A stretch of 64,000 nt of DNA from Granulibacter bethesdensis CGDNIH1 (GCF_000014285.2 NC_008343.2:2528501-2592500); one strand, 5' to 3'; positions 26,718 through 35,275 are shown, counted from the stretch's first letter. Made by a program: numbers and translations. Notes: generated by a model from the letters alone, not told the origin.

Positions 26718-27796
26718 GCCGCGCACCCCCGGTTGCGTGTGTGCCTGACCAGCGCATCCTGCAACTGCACCAGGCTGGGGGTAATCACCGGGATGAAAGC
26801 GGCCTCCCGCCACCGCCGCGCAAAGGCGGAGCCATGCGGCTGGAGATACGCCTTGCCCCCCGAGGCCTGTAATTCCATCCCCACTGCCTCGGCGACAATG
26901 GCCGCCAGACGAATGCGAATTTCAAACAGCGCCTCCGGCACGGCCAGGAACCGTTCCGTCCTCAACCCTGCATACAGGGCGCGCTCCTCATCCCGAAGAC
27001 GCGCGGTCAGGGTGTCCAGCGGTTCATGCAGGACATCCCGGGCCGCCCCTTCGTGCCGCAGCGCTTCAGCCAGAGAGCGACGGGCCAGACCAATCGACAG
27101 ACCACATTGCAGACCCAGAAAAGCAGGCCGCACCTGCGGCAGCCAGACGGAAGCATCGGGATGAATGATCTGATCCGCGTCGATCCATGTCTCCTGCAAG
27201 GTAATCGCCGCCGTATTCGCCGCGCGCAGCCCGAGCAGGTCTAGATCCCCACTGCGCGTCAGCCCCGGCGCGTCATGCGACAGAGCGGCGATGAACGCTC
27301 CGCTTCCATCCGCATGGCCGATCGCAGCGGCCACCTGAAATCCTTCCACCCGCAGATTGGTCACCCACGGCATCCGCCCGGACAGCCTGTATCCCTGCCC
27401 TTCCGGTTGCGCGGTAATCTGAAGCGGCTCCAGCCCAGACAGGAACTTCATCGCATTGGACAGGCCGGTCGCCCCTGCTTCCTCCCCCCGCAGCAAAGCC
27501 GGCAGCAGACGATTGCGGAGCCCTTCATTCGGGCTTTGCAGCAGATATTCGATGAAGGAACGATGGCTCCAGAACACGAATCCGGCTGCCAGAGAATGCG
27601 ATGAAACCGAGGCGATGGCCTCCACAGCCTCTGGAAGAGTGCTGCCTGCGCTGCCCTCCATGCCGGCAAGGCCCACGGCGAACAGGCCTTCCTGTGCCAG
27701 TCTGGGCAGCAGCAGGGCCGGATCGATATGGCCTTCATCCAGCGCCAGAGCGTTTTGCTCCAACCATTCGGACAGGGCAGCGGGGAGAGCAGACAT
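26714..27796 (-). CDS. Acyl-CoA dehydrogenase-family oxidoreductase (SfnB/DszC-like)
   Basis: 360 residues. The fold is that of flavin acyl-CoA dehydrogenases: an N-terminal helical domain, a middle strand domain (GYRLSGRMPWVTN, the usual GxK-WITN region) and a C-terminal four-helix domain. It is shorter than true dehydrogenases (380-410) and lacks an obvious catalytic Glu motif, which fits the SfnB/DszC branch that oxygenates sulfur compounds with reduced flavin. Its place between an AhpD-like gene and a sulfonate-type transporter supports a role in organosulfur use; no flavin reductase gene is nearby. Function is inferred. Confidence 0.72.
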   Translation of the reverse strand: MSALPAALSEWLEQNALALDEGHIDPALLLPRLAQEGLFAVGLAGMEGSAGSTLPEAVEAIASVSSHSLAAGFVFWSHRSFIEYLLQSPNEGLRNRLLPALLRGEEAGATGLSNAMKFLSGLEPLQITAQPEGQGYRLSGRMPWVTNLRVEGFQVAAAIGHADGSGAFIAALSHDAPGLTRSGDLDLLGLRAANTAAITLQETWIDADQIIHPDASVWLPQVRPAFLGLQCGLSIGLARRSLAEALRHEGAARDVLHEPLDTLTARLRDEERALYAGLRTERFLAVPEALFEIRIRLAAIVAEAVGMELQASGGKAYLQPHGSAFARRWREAAFIPVITPSLVQLQDALVRHTRNRGCAA

Positions 27797-27802
27797 CAGC
27801 GC

Positions 27803-28378
27803 TTACCCGGCGGAGTCAGCGTTGAGGCCATTCCAGCGGAACGGCTCAAGCTGTTCATTCAGCGGGGGCTGACCCAGATTATTGGCAAAATTGCACAAGG
27901 TCGCCAGGCTGACGCCCAGTACCACTTCCAGCGCCTGTTGATCCGTGAAACCTGCCGCCTTGAAAGTGGCCAGCGCCTCATCCGATACGGCCCCACGCGA
28001 TGCGATGACGGCCCGCGTGAAATCGGCCAGCGTTGCCAGTCTGGCATCGGTTACCCGATCGAGCTGACGCAGAGCCTCTACCGTGGCGGCATCCAGACCG
28101 GCTTTTTTGGTTGCCAATGCGGTATGACCCGCCACACAGAAACCGCATCCATGGGTGGCTGCGGCGGTGATCTGCACGACTTCCCTTTCCTGCAAGGTCA
28201 GGCTGGCGCGTGCGTTGATGCCGGAAACGGTCAGATAGGTCTCCAGCGCGACCGGAGCATTGGCCAGCACACGCAGCAGATTGGGCAGGAAACCGTTATT
28301 CTTCTCTGCCGCTGCCAAAGCGGGTTGCGCCTCGGTCGGTGCATTTTCCAGGGTACGAAGAGGGAAACGAGACATCAC
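27803..28378 (-). CDS. AhpD/carboxymuconolactone-decarboxylase-like peroxidase-related protein
   Basis: 191 residues. The AhpD active site is visible: Glu66 in LQEREVVQI, then Cys78-x-x-Cys81 and His85 in the segment HGCGFCVAGH. AhpD-like proteins reduce peroxides or relay thiols. It is the promoter-proximal gene of the operon ending at 23919, 6 bp before the oxidoreductase, so it may protect or recycle the flavin enzyme. The doublet ATGATG at the start leaves 28375 as an alternative first codon. The DNA upstream is very AT-rich. Confidence 0.85.
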   Translation of the reverse strand: MMSRFPLRTLENAPTEAQPALAAAEKNNGFLPNLLRVLANAPVALETYLTVSGINARASLTLQEREVVQITAAATHGCGFCVAGHTALATKKAGLDAATVEALRQLDRVTDARLATLADFTRAVIASRGAVSDEALATFKAAGFTDQQALEVVLGVSLATLCNFANNLGQPPLNEQLEPFRWNGLNADSAG

Positions 28379-28742
28379 TTCGGCTCACATGTTATACGTG
28401 AATCCTTAGTGCTTATTCATTTAAACTTCAATCATACGTTTTAAAAAACAGGCTGAAAATGCCATTCAAAAAAGTGATTATTTTACATAAATAATTGATT
28501 TATAATGATAAAATAAATTTTGTAGATTTATAATACACTCTTACAAAATCACAAAAATTTACATTTATTCATTATAATTTTACGTTTAAAAAAGATTATT
28601 TATGATGAACCTGTCATGAGGAGACCGACAATTCTCCGTCTCACACCGGAGAAGCGGATCCCGTATCAGTCAGCAATCAGAGCGGGAAAAATGTCACGAC
28701 CGTGACGAAGCAGACAGGCAACAGACAAACTGGCCCGTTCCT
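28379..28742. other. AT-rich spacer between AhpD-like gene and queD
   Basis: 364 bp with no convincing gene. The core (about 28400-28620) is by far the most AT-rich DNA in the window, with many TTTATAAT/TTAATT-like words and a direct repeat of GATTTATAAT at 28497-28506 and 28525-28534. It is a likely promoter region for the 28378-23919 operon, and this composition is what silencing proteins of the H-NS/MucR type often bind. From 28621 the composition returns to normal, with a 7-bp hairpin (TTCTCCG 28632-28638 with CGGAGAA 28647-28653). Confidence 0.7.
28686..28706 (-). terminator. Candidate terminator for queED
   Basis: On the minus strand, GTCAC-GGTC-GTGAC (28693-28706) is followed by ATTTTT. 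The stem is short (5 bp), so this is weak, but it is placed 37 bp past the queD stop where an operon end is expected. Confidence 0.4.
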
Positions 28743-29135
28743 TTATGCACCCCGACAGGTGCAACGTTCGCCCAGCGTGTCACGGAACACGCTGACTTCC
28801 GCCAGAGCGGGAAGATCAGGGGCGAGATGCCGCCAAATGAACAGAGCGATGTTCTCCATCGTCGCGGGAGCAAGACCCGGCACTTCGTCCAGCAGGCGAT
28901 GATCCAGCGCGTCGCGGACCGCATTCATCTTCCGTTGCAACAGGCCGAGATCCATCAGCATGCCGCTATCCGGATCCACCCCGCCACGTAGCACCACCTC
29001 CACACGATAGGAATGGCCGTGAATACGCAGGCTGGAATCGGTCTCGATCTCCCGATGCAGCGTATGGGCTGCCTCAAAGGTGAATTGCTTGCCGATTTCC
29101 AGCACACGCGGCATGGAGGAAGAAACGATCGTCAT
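28743..29135 (-). CDS. queD: 6-carboxytetrahydropterin synthase-like protein QueD
   Basis: 130 residues of the PTPS/QueD family, which makes carboxytetrahydropterin for the queuosine tRNA pathway. The zinc His residues are His24, His39 and His41 (FEAAH, RIHGHSY) and the downstream DALDHRLLDE and PATMEN motifs are present. The position of the catalytic Cys in E. coli QueD (four residues before the first HxH His) is Ser35 here; the only Cys residues are at the C-terminus. It shares one base (TGATG) with the upstream queE, so the two are coupled. Confidence 0.85.
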   Translation of the reverse strand: MTIVSSSMPRVLEIGKQFTFEAAHTLHREIETDSSLRIHGHSYRVEVVLRGGVDPDSGMLMDLGLLQRKMNAVRDALDHRLLDEVPGLAPATMENIALFIWRHLAPDLPALAEVSVFRDTLGERCTCRGA

Positions 29136-29782
29136 CAGGGTATGCCCAGCGTCTTGTGAGTCTGCACCGACAGACGCCAGCGCGGGTGATGGAGGCAGTA
29201 TTCAATCGCGGCCCTTGTGTGATCCGCGCGCCGCGAATCGTCCAGCGGCTGTAGCAGGAAATGCCTGAAATTCAGAGCCTCAAACCGCTCCGGCGGCGCA
29301 TCCGGCTGGGGGAATACCAATTTCAACTCGTCCCCGCCCGTCAGCACCAGCGGATTATCGGCCTTGGGGCTGACGCAGATCCAGTCCAGCCCCGCCGGAG
29401 CCGGTTGCGTCCCGTTGGTCTCCACCGCGATCTGGAAATGGGCCTCATGCAGCGCGTCGATCAGGGCGGCATCCACCTGTAACAGCGGCTCCCCTCCGGT
29501 CAGCACGACGAAACGATGCTCGGCCCCGCCCTGCCAGCACGCGGCAATGGCCCGCGCCAGACTGGCGGCATCGGGATAGCGACCACCGTTTTCACCATCC
29601 ATGCCGATAAAATCGGTGTCGCAGAAGGTGCAGCCTGCCATCTGCCGATCTTCTTCCCGACCGCTCCAGAGATTGCAGCCCGCAAAACGGCAGAACACTG
29701 CCGGACGACCGGCATGGATGCCCTCCCCCTGCAAGGTCAGGAAAATTTCCTTCACGGTGTAATTACGGGTGGGCTGCGTCAT
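29135..29782 (-). CDS. queE: 7-carboxy-7-deazaguanine synthase QueE (radical SAM)
   Basis: 215 residues from ATG 29782; ATG 29797 is an alternative and neither has a strong Shine-Dalgarno. The enzyme rearranges carboxytetrahydropterin to carboxydeazaguanine on the way to queuosine. The cluster motif is C-x14-C-x2-C (GCNLWSG then GCTFCDTDF), the longer spacing known from the Burkholderia-type QueE rather than the standard CxxxCxxC. Substrate-site GGEPLLQ and VETNGTQ motifs are present. It forms a coupled pair with queD; queC and queF are not in the window. Confidence 0.92.
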   Translation of the reverse strand: MTQPTRNYTVKEIFLTLQGEGIHAGRPAVFCRFAGCNLWSGREEDRQMAGCTFCDTDFIGMDGENGGRYPDAASLARAIAACWQGGAEHRFVVLTGGEPLLQVDAALIDALHEAHFQIAVETNGTQPAPAGLDWICVSPKADNPLVLTGGDELKLVFPQPDAPPERFEALNFRHFLLQPLDDSRRADHTRAAIEYCLHHPRWRLSVQTHKTLGIP

Positions 29783-29896
29783 GACAGCGCCGCACATAGG
29801 GGGTCCGGGGCCTTATGTCATGCGCCGGATCGCCATGGCTCCGCTTCGTCCCTTGCAGGGGCAGGGGGAATACACCCCATAAGAAGAGGGGGGGGG

Positions 29897-30571
29897 TTAT
29901 GCGGGCGGTGGCGGGTCATCCGGTGGAACGGCGACACGTTGCTCCGGGGCGGCATGCACCCCGGCATCCTCCTCATCAGCCTCCGATCCGACCGGCTGAA
30001 CGGAAGGCAGCAAGGCGGCAAACTGCTCCGCCCGTTCCAGCGCCACATCCAGCGCCGCCAGAGTAGGGCCGAGTTCTTCAGTCTCGTCGCGGCTCCATGC
30101 CCGGATGGTCCACAGCCAGACAGTCAGCAATCCCTTGATCCGCAGCCCGCCCAGAATCCCGCCGGAGGGAATGCCGGCCCCTTCCAGCAGCCAACCCATA
30201 CTGGCGCGATTACGTCGGGCCAGAAACAGCGCCAGCACCGGATCGAACGGCACCGCTGTCAACAGTGCCAGCATGCCCTGACGATGAAGCTGTAATACGT
30301 CGATACGACGCATCAGAATATCCAGCAGGCGATCCCTGATCTCTCCTCCCGGCAGAGGTCTGGCCAAGGCGGCTTCATCCGCCTGCCGCCCGAACACCGA
30401 CAGGATCGCAAACCGGTCGGGAAAGCGCCGGCGCGCCTGATCGAGCGGCAGACCAGCCCGCCGTGCCGCCTCCGCCACGGTCAAGCCCCGCCAGCCACGC
30501 TCGGCCATCACGGAGAATGCCGCAGCGATCAGGGCATGATCGAAAGCGCTATCGTCACGTCCATACGTCAT
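29897..30571 (-). CDS. TetR-like protein with COQ9-type C-terminal domain
   Basis: 224 residues. Residues about 10-60 resemble the TetR helix-turn-helix (VMAERGWRGLTVAEAARRAGL); the rest is helical and resembles COQ9-like lipid-binding domains of Alphaproteobacteria (DVLQLHRQGMLALL, ASMGWLLEGAGIPSGG). COQ9 shares the TetR fold and binds ubiquinone intermediates, so the protein may be a regulator or a ubiquinone-synthesis accessory factor. It follows proC by 45 bp, with ubiK two genes further upstream. The tail is acidic and Pro-rich, and a run of nine G (plus strand, 29888-29896) lies just past its stop. Confidence 0.7.
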   Translation of the reverse strand: MTYGRDDSAFDHALIAAAFSVMAERGWRGLTVAEAARRAGLPLDQARRRFPDRFAILSVFGRQADEAALARPLPGGEIRDRLLDILMRRIDVLQLHRQGMLALLTAVPFDPVLALFLARRNRASMGWLLEGAGIPSGGILGGLRIKGLLTVWLWTIRAWSRDETEELGPTLAALDVALERAEQFAALLPSVQPVGSEADEEDAGVHAAPEQRVAVPPDDPPPPA

Positions 30572-30616
30572 TGGCCCTGCTCCCTGACAGACCGGTTCGG
30601 GGGATTCATCGCACTC

Positions 30617-31444
30617 CTACCGCACCGGTTCCACGACCGGCGCGCCGGACAACTCACCTGCCCGTTTGATCGCCGCCTTAACGGCACGGGAAAAAGCGGA
30701 GGGCAGGGCGTCTTCGGCCATCAGTATTTTCAACGCCTGTTCCGTCGTACCACCAGGGCTGGTCACAGCGCGGCGCAATACCGCCGCATCCGCTTCCTCC
30801 CGCTCCAGCAGCAATGCCGCGCCAATCACGGTCTGGCGGGCCATGCTGCGTGCCAGATCAGGCTCCAGCCCCTGCTCCAGAGCACAATTTTCCAGCAATT
30901 CCGCGATCAGAAACACATAGGCCGGGCCACCGCCTGAAATCGCCGTGGCTGCCAGAAGCTCCGTCTCTTGCTCCGCCCACGCCACGGTACCGACGGCTTC
31001 CAGCAGGGTGTGGCACAGGCTACGCTGTGCGCCATCCACATGCGGACCGGCATGCGCCATGGTAAACCCTTTACCGATCGCCGAAGGGGTATTGGGCATA
31101 GAGCGGACGATTGCCGCTTGCTCACCCAATATTCCGGCCAAACCAGCCTGTGTCAGCCCGGCCATGACGGACAGAAATACCGAATGCCCGGCAAAACGGA
31201 CATAATCCGGCAAAATCGACGGCGCGACCTGCGGCTTCACTGCCAGAATCACGGCGGCCGGACGAAAATCAGGAGGAATATGCGTCGCATCCGGCACGAC
31301 GGCCACGCTCTCCCCCAAGGCGCGGGGGGAGGGTGAGACGACAAAGGAGCGGGACAATCCCCGCTCCTGCCATGATCGCAACATAGCGCTGCCCATCTTG
31401 CCGCAACCAACCAGCAGGATGGGCGGGATCGGGGGAAGGCTCAT
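30617..31444 (-). CDS. proC: Pyrroline-5-carboxylate reductase
   Basis: 275 residues from ATG 31444, which overlaps the YbjN-like stop in an ATGA; a longer frame to 31543 lies inside that gene. It makes proline from pyrroline-5-carboxylate using NAD(P)H. The Rossmann start is ILLVGCGKMGSAML, the NADP-loop and ILAVKPQVAP follow, and the C-terminal dimerisation helices carry AVTSPGGTTEQAL. Length is normal (about 270). Confidence 0.95.
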   Translation of the reverse strand: MSLPPIPPILLVGCGKMGSAMLRSWQERGLSRSFVVSPSPRALGESVAVVPDATHIPPDFRPAAVILAVKPQVAPSILPDYVRFAGHSVFLSVMAGLTQAGLAGILGEQAAIVRSMPNTPSAIGKGFTMAHAGPHVDGAQRSLCHTLLEAVGTVAWAEQETELLAATAISGGGPAYVFLIAELLENCALEQGLEPDLARSMARQTVIGAALLLEREEADAAVLRRAVTSPGGTTEQALKILMAEDALPSAFSRAVKAAIKRAGELSGAPVVEPVR

Positions 31445-31944
31445 GCCTCCCCCACACATTCCAGCATGGCCGCAGCCATGGCCTCGGCCGGGGCCTTGCC
31501 GCCCCACAGCACGAACTGGAACGCCGGGAAAAACCGCTCGCATTCCGTAATGGCGATATCCATCATGTCCTCCAGACTTTCCGCAGACGCACCCGGCGCG
31601 CCACGCAGCAGAACGGAATGCCGGAACAACGGCATGCCATCCTCACTATCCATTCCGAAATGGCCGATCCAGAGTTTGTCATTGGCCAATGCCAACAGCT
31701 CATAAAGAGCGGCGCGCCGCTTTTCCGGTACTTTCAGATCGAATGTACAGGTGAAATGCATAGCGCTGATTTCAGACGACCAACTGAAATACAGCCCGTA
31801 ATCACACCATTTTCCAGGGGCCTCAGCGGCCATTTCGTGATCGCTGCGGCGATCGAAAATCCAGTCATTTGCGGTGACGATCTGCTCCAGCATATCCAGC
31901 GGATTGGAGGAACGCTCCTGCACGGAGAAGGACAGGGCAGTCAT
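31441..31944 (-). CDS. YbjN-domain protein
   Basis: 167 residues from ATG 31944, with GGAG upstream in GGTGGGAGACC. The YbjN/DUF1790 fold resembles type III secretion chaperones (WCDYGLYFSWSSEISAMHFTCTFDLKVPEKRRAALYELL broken into several strands). In E. coli YbjN affects motility and stress tolerance; the molecular role is unknown. It is directly upstream of proC and overlaps it by 4 bp, a pairing common in Alphaproteobacteria. Confidence 0.88.
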   Translation of the reverse strand: MTALSFSVQERSSNPLDMLEQIVTANDWIFDRRSDHEMAAEAPGKWCDYGLYFSWSSEISAMHFTCTFDLKVPEKRRAALYELLALANDKLWIGHFGMDSEDGMPLFRHSVLLRGAPGASAESLEDMMDIAITECERFFPAFQFVLWGGKAPAEAMAAAMLECVGEA

Positions 31945-32094
31945 GATGGGTCTCCCACCTGGAGGAAGGCCAAATGTGGCCATGGGGACGCAACGGCACC
32001 GGTGCGGTTCCGGTCGTACCCTGGATACCACTCCGGCAGCCTAACGATGTGTCGGGCCGTGCCGCAAGGGCTGCTGAATCATCGGACGGCCCGT

Positions 32095-32394
32095 TCAGGC
32101 ACCGGAAGGCTTGTCCTGTTGCGCAACAGAGACAGGATCAGCCTCCAGCGCGGCCACACGCTGCTCCAGCGCATCGACCCTGGCCTGAAGGGCTGCCTGC
32201 GTATCACGGGCGGTCGCGGCCAGCTCCAGTGCAACATCCAGATCCTCACGTCGGGCGACGTCCAGACGGCGCAGCGTTTCCTCGACCCGCGCCCGCACCA
32301 GTGCCTCCAACTCCTCCCTCAGTCCGGAGACTGCGGACAGGGCACCGCCGGCCAGACCAGCCAGATCGTCAAAAAAACGGGGGCGGGATGTCAT
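32095..32394 (-). CDS. ubiK: Ubiquinone biosynthesis accessory factor UbiK
   Basis: 99 residues from ATG 32394 with AAGGAG 8-10 nt upstream. Starts MTSRPRFFDDLAGLAGGALSA and continues as an amphipathic helix and coiled coil (BMFP/DUF526), ending in a trimerising LEQRVAALE heptad. UbiK binds UbiJ and lipids and supports aerobic ubiquinone synthesis. It is divergent from lgt across 216 bp and stands 150 bp upstream of the YbjN-like gene. Confidence 0.9.
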   Translation of the reverse strand: MTSRPRFFDDLAGLAGGALSAVSGLREELEALVRARVEETLRRLDVARREDLDVALELAATARDTQAALQARVDALEQRVAALEADPVSVAQQDKPSGA

Positions 32395-32610
32395 TGCGAA
32401 CGCTCCTTGCACGTCGGGCCTTGCACGTCGGGATGGGCAGGGATCCCTTTTCGAAAAGGCACCCACCATCAGGGGTCGATACAGCATCGAACGGGCGGCC
32501 ACGTAAAGAGAGCATCCACCATACCAGATTCAGTCTATTTGACCGTCCGTGAAGCACTGCCTATTCACCCTCAGGACAGCCCCATCAGGCGTGACGCCGC
32601 GAGGAGTAGC

Positions 32611-33447
32611 ATGCTGCCCGTGATGATGTTTCCCGGCTTCGACCCCGTTCTGGTACAGGTCGGCCCCTTTGCGATCCGCTGGTATGCGTTGGCCTATATT
32701 GTCGGGCTGGTGCTGGGTTGGCGGCTGATGCGGCGGCTGGTACGGCTCGACCCCGCCGTCGCCAGCGTCGAACAGGTGGACGATTTCCTGACCTGGGCCA
32801 CGCTGGGTGTCGTGCTGGGGGGGCGGCTGGGATACGTGCTCTTCTACCAGCCATCATTTTTTCTGGCGCATCCCGGCGCCATCCTTCAGGTCTGGCATGG
32901 AGGAATGAGCTTCCATGGCGGCATGCTGGGGGTGGTCGTGGCCACTCTCCTGTTCTGCTACCGTAATCACATTTCTTTTCTGGGTTTTGCCGACCGGCTG
33001 GTCGTCTGCGTGCCGCTCGGCCTGATGCTGGGGCGGATCGCCAATTTCATCAATGGCGAGCTATGGGGCCGCGCCGCACCGGACTGGCTGCCCTGGGCGA
33101 TGATTTTTCCCTCCGGCGGTCCTGTGCCACGTCATCCCAGCCAGCTTTACGAGGCGGGGCTGGAAGGCGCGCTGCTGTTTATCGTCATGCTGCTGCTGGT
33201 CAGTCGGCCTGGAGTGCGGGCGCGGTTCGGACAGCTCGGCGGCTCGTTTCTGATCGGATACAGCATTGCCCGCATCATCTCCGAGCATTTCAGAGAGCCG
33301 GATTCGTTCCTCGGCTTTCTGACATTCGGCCTGACGATGGGACAAATTCTCTGCCTGCCCATGGCCATGGCGGGACTATGGCTGGTCCTGCGCGCCCGCA
33401 CCAATGCCCCTGCCACTGGGCAGACGGATATCCGGTCCACCCCATGA
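32611..33447 (+). CDS. lgt: Prolipoprotein diacylglyceryl transferase
   Basis: 278 residues from ATG 32611, with GAGGAG 4 nt earlier; longer frames upstream are not supported. The inner-membrane enzyme transfers diacylglycerol from phosphatidylglycerol to the lipobox Cys of prolipoproteins. Seven membrane segments and the family signature GRIANFINGELWG are seen, with the HGGM segment near the active site. It begins a tight plus-strand trio (lgt, MidA-like, pgeF) with 1-4 bp overlaps. Confidence 0.97.
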   Translation: MLPVMMFPGFDPVLVQVGPFAIRWYALAYIVGLVLGWRLMRRLVRLDPAVASVEQVDDFLTWATLGVVLGGRLGYVLFYQPSFFLAHPGAILQVWHGGMSFHGGMLGVVVATLLFCYRNHISFLGFADRLVVCVPLGLMLGRIANFINGELWGRAAPDWLPWAMIFPSGGPVPRHPSQLYEAGLEGALLFIVMLLLVSRPGVRARFGQLGGSFLIGYSIARIISEHFREPDSFLGFLTFGLTMGQILCLPMAMAGLWLVLRARTNAPATGQTDIRSTP

Positions 33448-34478
33448 CCGCACGCCCGGAGCGGCTGGACCGTTTCATGGCCCGGGCTAACGCGGCCTAT
33501 TACGCCACACATGACCCGTTTGCGGATTTCACCACCGCGCCGGAGATCAGTCAGGCGTTCGGCGAGGTGCTGGGTCTGTGGGCGGCCATGGGGTGGCAGC
33601 AGATAGGCGCACCCGCCCGGATCGTGCTGGCCGAAGCCGGACCGGGGCGCGGGACGCTGATGGCCGATGCTCTGTCCGCGATCCGCCGGGCCATACCCGC
33701 TTTTGCCGACGCTGCCACGATCATGTTCATCGAAACGTCTCCAAGACTGCGCGCCATTCAGGCGCAGCGCGTGCCGGAAGCCCGCTTTGCCGCCGATCTC
33801 GATGAAATTCCGGATGCGCCCCTGATCCTGCTGGGCAATGAGTTTCTGGATGCCCTGCCTATCCGCCGCTTCGTTCGACAGAAGGCGGAATGGCGGGAGC
33901 AATTTGTAGAGGTGCAGCCCGATGGGAGTGCAACCCTTACAACAGACCCCATGGAACCTCCCTTCCCCTGCCTGCCGGAGACGGTCGCAGAAGGCACAAT
34001 CCGGGAATGGTCGGAAGCATCGCATGACATCATCACCCGCCTCGCCGGACGGCTGACACGCCAGAGTGGAATGGCGCTGTTTCTGGATTATGGTCCGGCC
34101 CAAAGTGGTTTCGGCGATAGTTTGCAGGCTCTGGCGCAAGGTGTTCCGGTCGATCCGTTCAGCCTGCCCGCCGGAGCCGCCGATCTGACCGCCCATGTCG
34201 ATTTCTCCGCTCTGCTGGACACCGCCCGCAGCGCAGGTGCCAACGGATACGGACCGGTGGCGCAGGGACGGTTTCTGCTGTCGCTCGGTCTGATGCAGCG
34301 TTGCCAGCGTCTGGCATCCGGCAAGCCCGCCGCCATGGCGCGCCAGATCATGAATGCGGGGCAGAGGCTGACACAGGCGGAATATATGGGCACCCTGTTC
34401 AAGGCGATGGCCCTGACCTCGCCCGGCCTGCCGGTTCCGGCAGGTTTCGAACCTCTCCCGATACGGGACATGACCTGA
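33444..34478 (+). CDS. MidA-like class I SAM-dependent methyltransferase
   Basis: 344 residues from ATG 33444, overlapping the lgt stop in an ATGA. The SAM-binding loop is VLAEAGPGRGTLMAD, then ILLGNEFLDALPIRR, and the second domain ends with YADYG-like LDYGPAQSGFGDSL. This is the DUF185/NDUFAF7 family; the mitochondrial relative methylates an arginine of a complex I subunit. A role in assembling NADH dehydrogenase is plausible. It is translationally coupled to lgt and pgeF. Confidence 0.93.
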   Translation: MTARPERLDRFMARANAAYYATHDPFADFTTAPEISQAFGEVLGLWAAMGWQQIGAPARIVLAEAGPGRGTLMADALSAIRRAIPAFADAATIMFIETSPRLRAIQAQRVPEARFAADLDEIPDAPLILLGNEFLDALPIRRFVRQKAEWREQFVEVQPDGSATLTTDPMEPPFPCLPETVAEGTIREWSEASHDIITRLAGRLTRQSGMALFLDYGPAQSGFGDSLQALAQGVPVDPFSLPAGAADLTAHVDFSALLDTARSAGANGYGPVAQGRFLLSLGLMQRCQRLASGKPAAMARQIMNAGQRLTQAEYMGTLFKAMALTSPGLPVPAGFEPLPIRDMT

Positions 34479-35275
34479 TGACCGATCTTGCCCAAGCTGC
34501 CTCCTCCCTGCCGGAGCGGATCACGGGACCACTGGCAGCCCCGCATGGTTTTTTCACCCGGCGCGGCGGCGTTTCATCCGGGCCTTATGCCAGTCTGAAC
34601 GGATCGCTTTCAGGCGGAGATGATCCTGTTGCCGTGCATGAAAACCGCGCCCGGATCGCGCATTGTCTGGGGGCCGACACGCTGCTGGGGCTGCGGCAGG
34701 TGCACGGCACCACGGTTATCAGGGTCGAAACGCCCTGGGCTGCCGGTTCCGGCCCGGATGCGGATGCGATGATCACCGACCGGCCCGGTATCGCTCTGGG
34801 CGTCATCACAGCCGATTGCGGCCCCGTGCTGTTCGAGGGCAAACGCGATGACGGCTCCCTGATCGTCGGCGCGGCCCATGCCGGATGGCGCGGAGCGGTA
34901 GCGGGGATTCTGGAAGCCACGGCAGATTCCATGCGGGCCTGGGGAGCAGTCTCCTTACGCGCCTGTGTCGGCCCCTGCATCGCCCGGAACAGCTATGAGG
35001 TGGGGGCGGATCTGCGGGCTGCCCTGCTGGCAGCCGATCCGGACGGCAATCTCTACCTGCATGACGGACGGGATGCGGAACACTGGCAATTCGATCTGGC
35101 GGGTTACTGCCTGCATCGTCTGACCCGGAACGGAATCGAGGCCGAGGCTCTGTTGATCGATACTCTGACGGATGCCGAACGCTTCTATAGTCATCGCCGC
35201 CGCACCCTCGCCGGTGGCGGTGCCATCGGCCACCAGGTCTCCGCGATTCTTTGCCCGCAACCCGGCGCAGCCTGA
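34478..35275 (+). CDS. pgeF: Polyphenol oxidase-family protein PgeF (YfiH-like)
   Basis: 265 residues from ATG 34478, sharing a base with the MidA-like stop. The laccase-domain fold has the metal-site motifs AAHAGWRGAVAG and CVGPCIARNSYEVG and the HGT motif near VHGTTVIRV. PgeF in bacteria cleans up mis-made peptidoglycan precursors carrying serine in place of alanine. It ends the lgt-midA-pgeF group. Confidence 0.93.
   Translation: MTDLAQAASSLPERITGPLAAPHGFFTRRGGVSSGPYASLNGSLSGGDDPVAVHENRARIAHCLGADTLLGLRQVHGTTVIRVETPWAAGSGPDADAMITDRPGIALGVITADCGPVLFEGKRDDGSLIVGAAHAGWRGAVAGILEATADSMRAWGAVSLRACVGPCIARNSYEVGADLRAALLAADPDGNLYLHDGRDAEHWQFDLAGYCLHRLTRNGIEAEALLIDTLTDAERFYSHRRRTLAGGGAIGHQVSAILCPQPGAA

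Noticed and set aside
28379..28742. AT-rich spacer as an insertion sequence or tRNA-linked island
   Set aside because: No transposase, terminal repeats or tRNA were found; only composition is unusual.
29888..29896. Run of nine G as a phase-variable tract
   Set aside because: It lies just past the stop codon of the TetR/COQ9-like gene, not within a coding region or promoter of a clear target.
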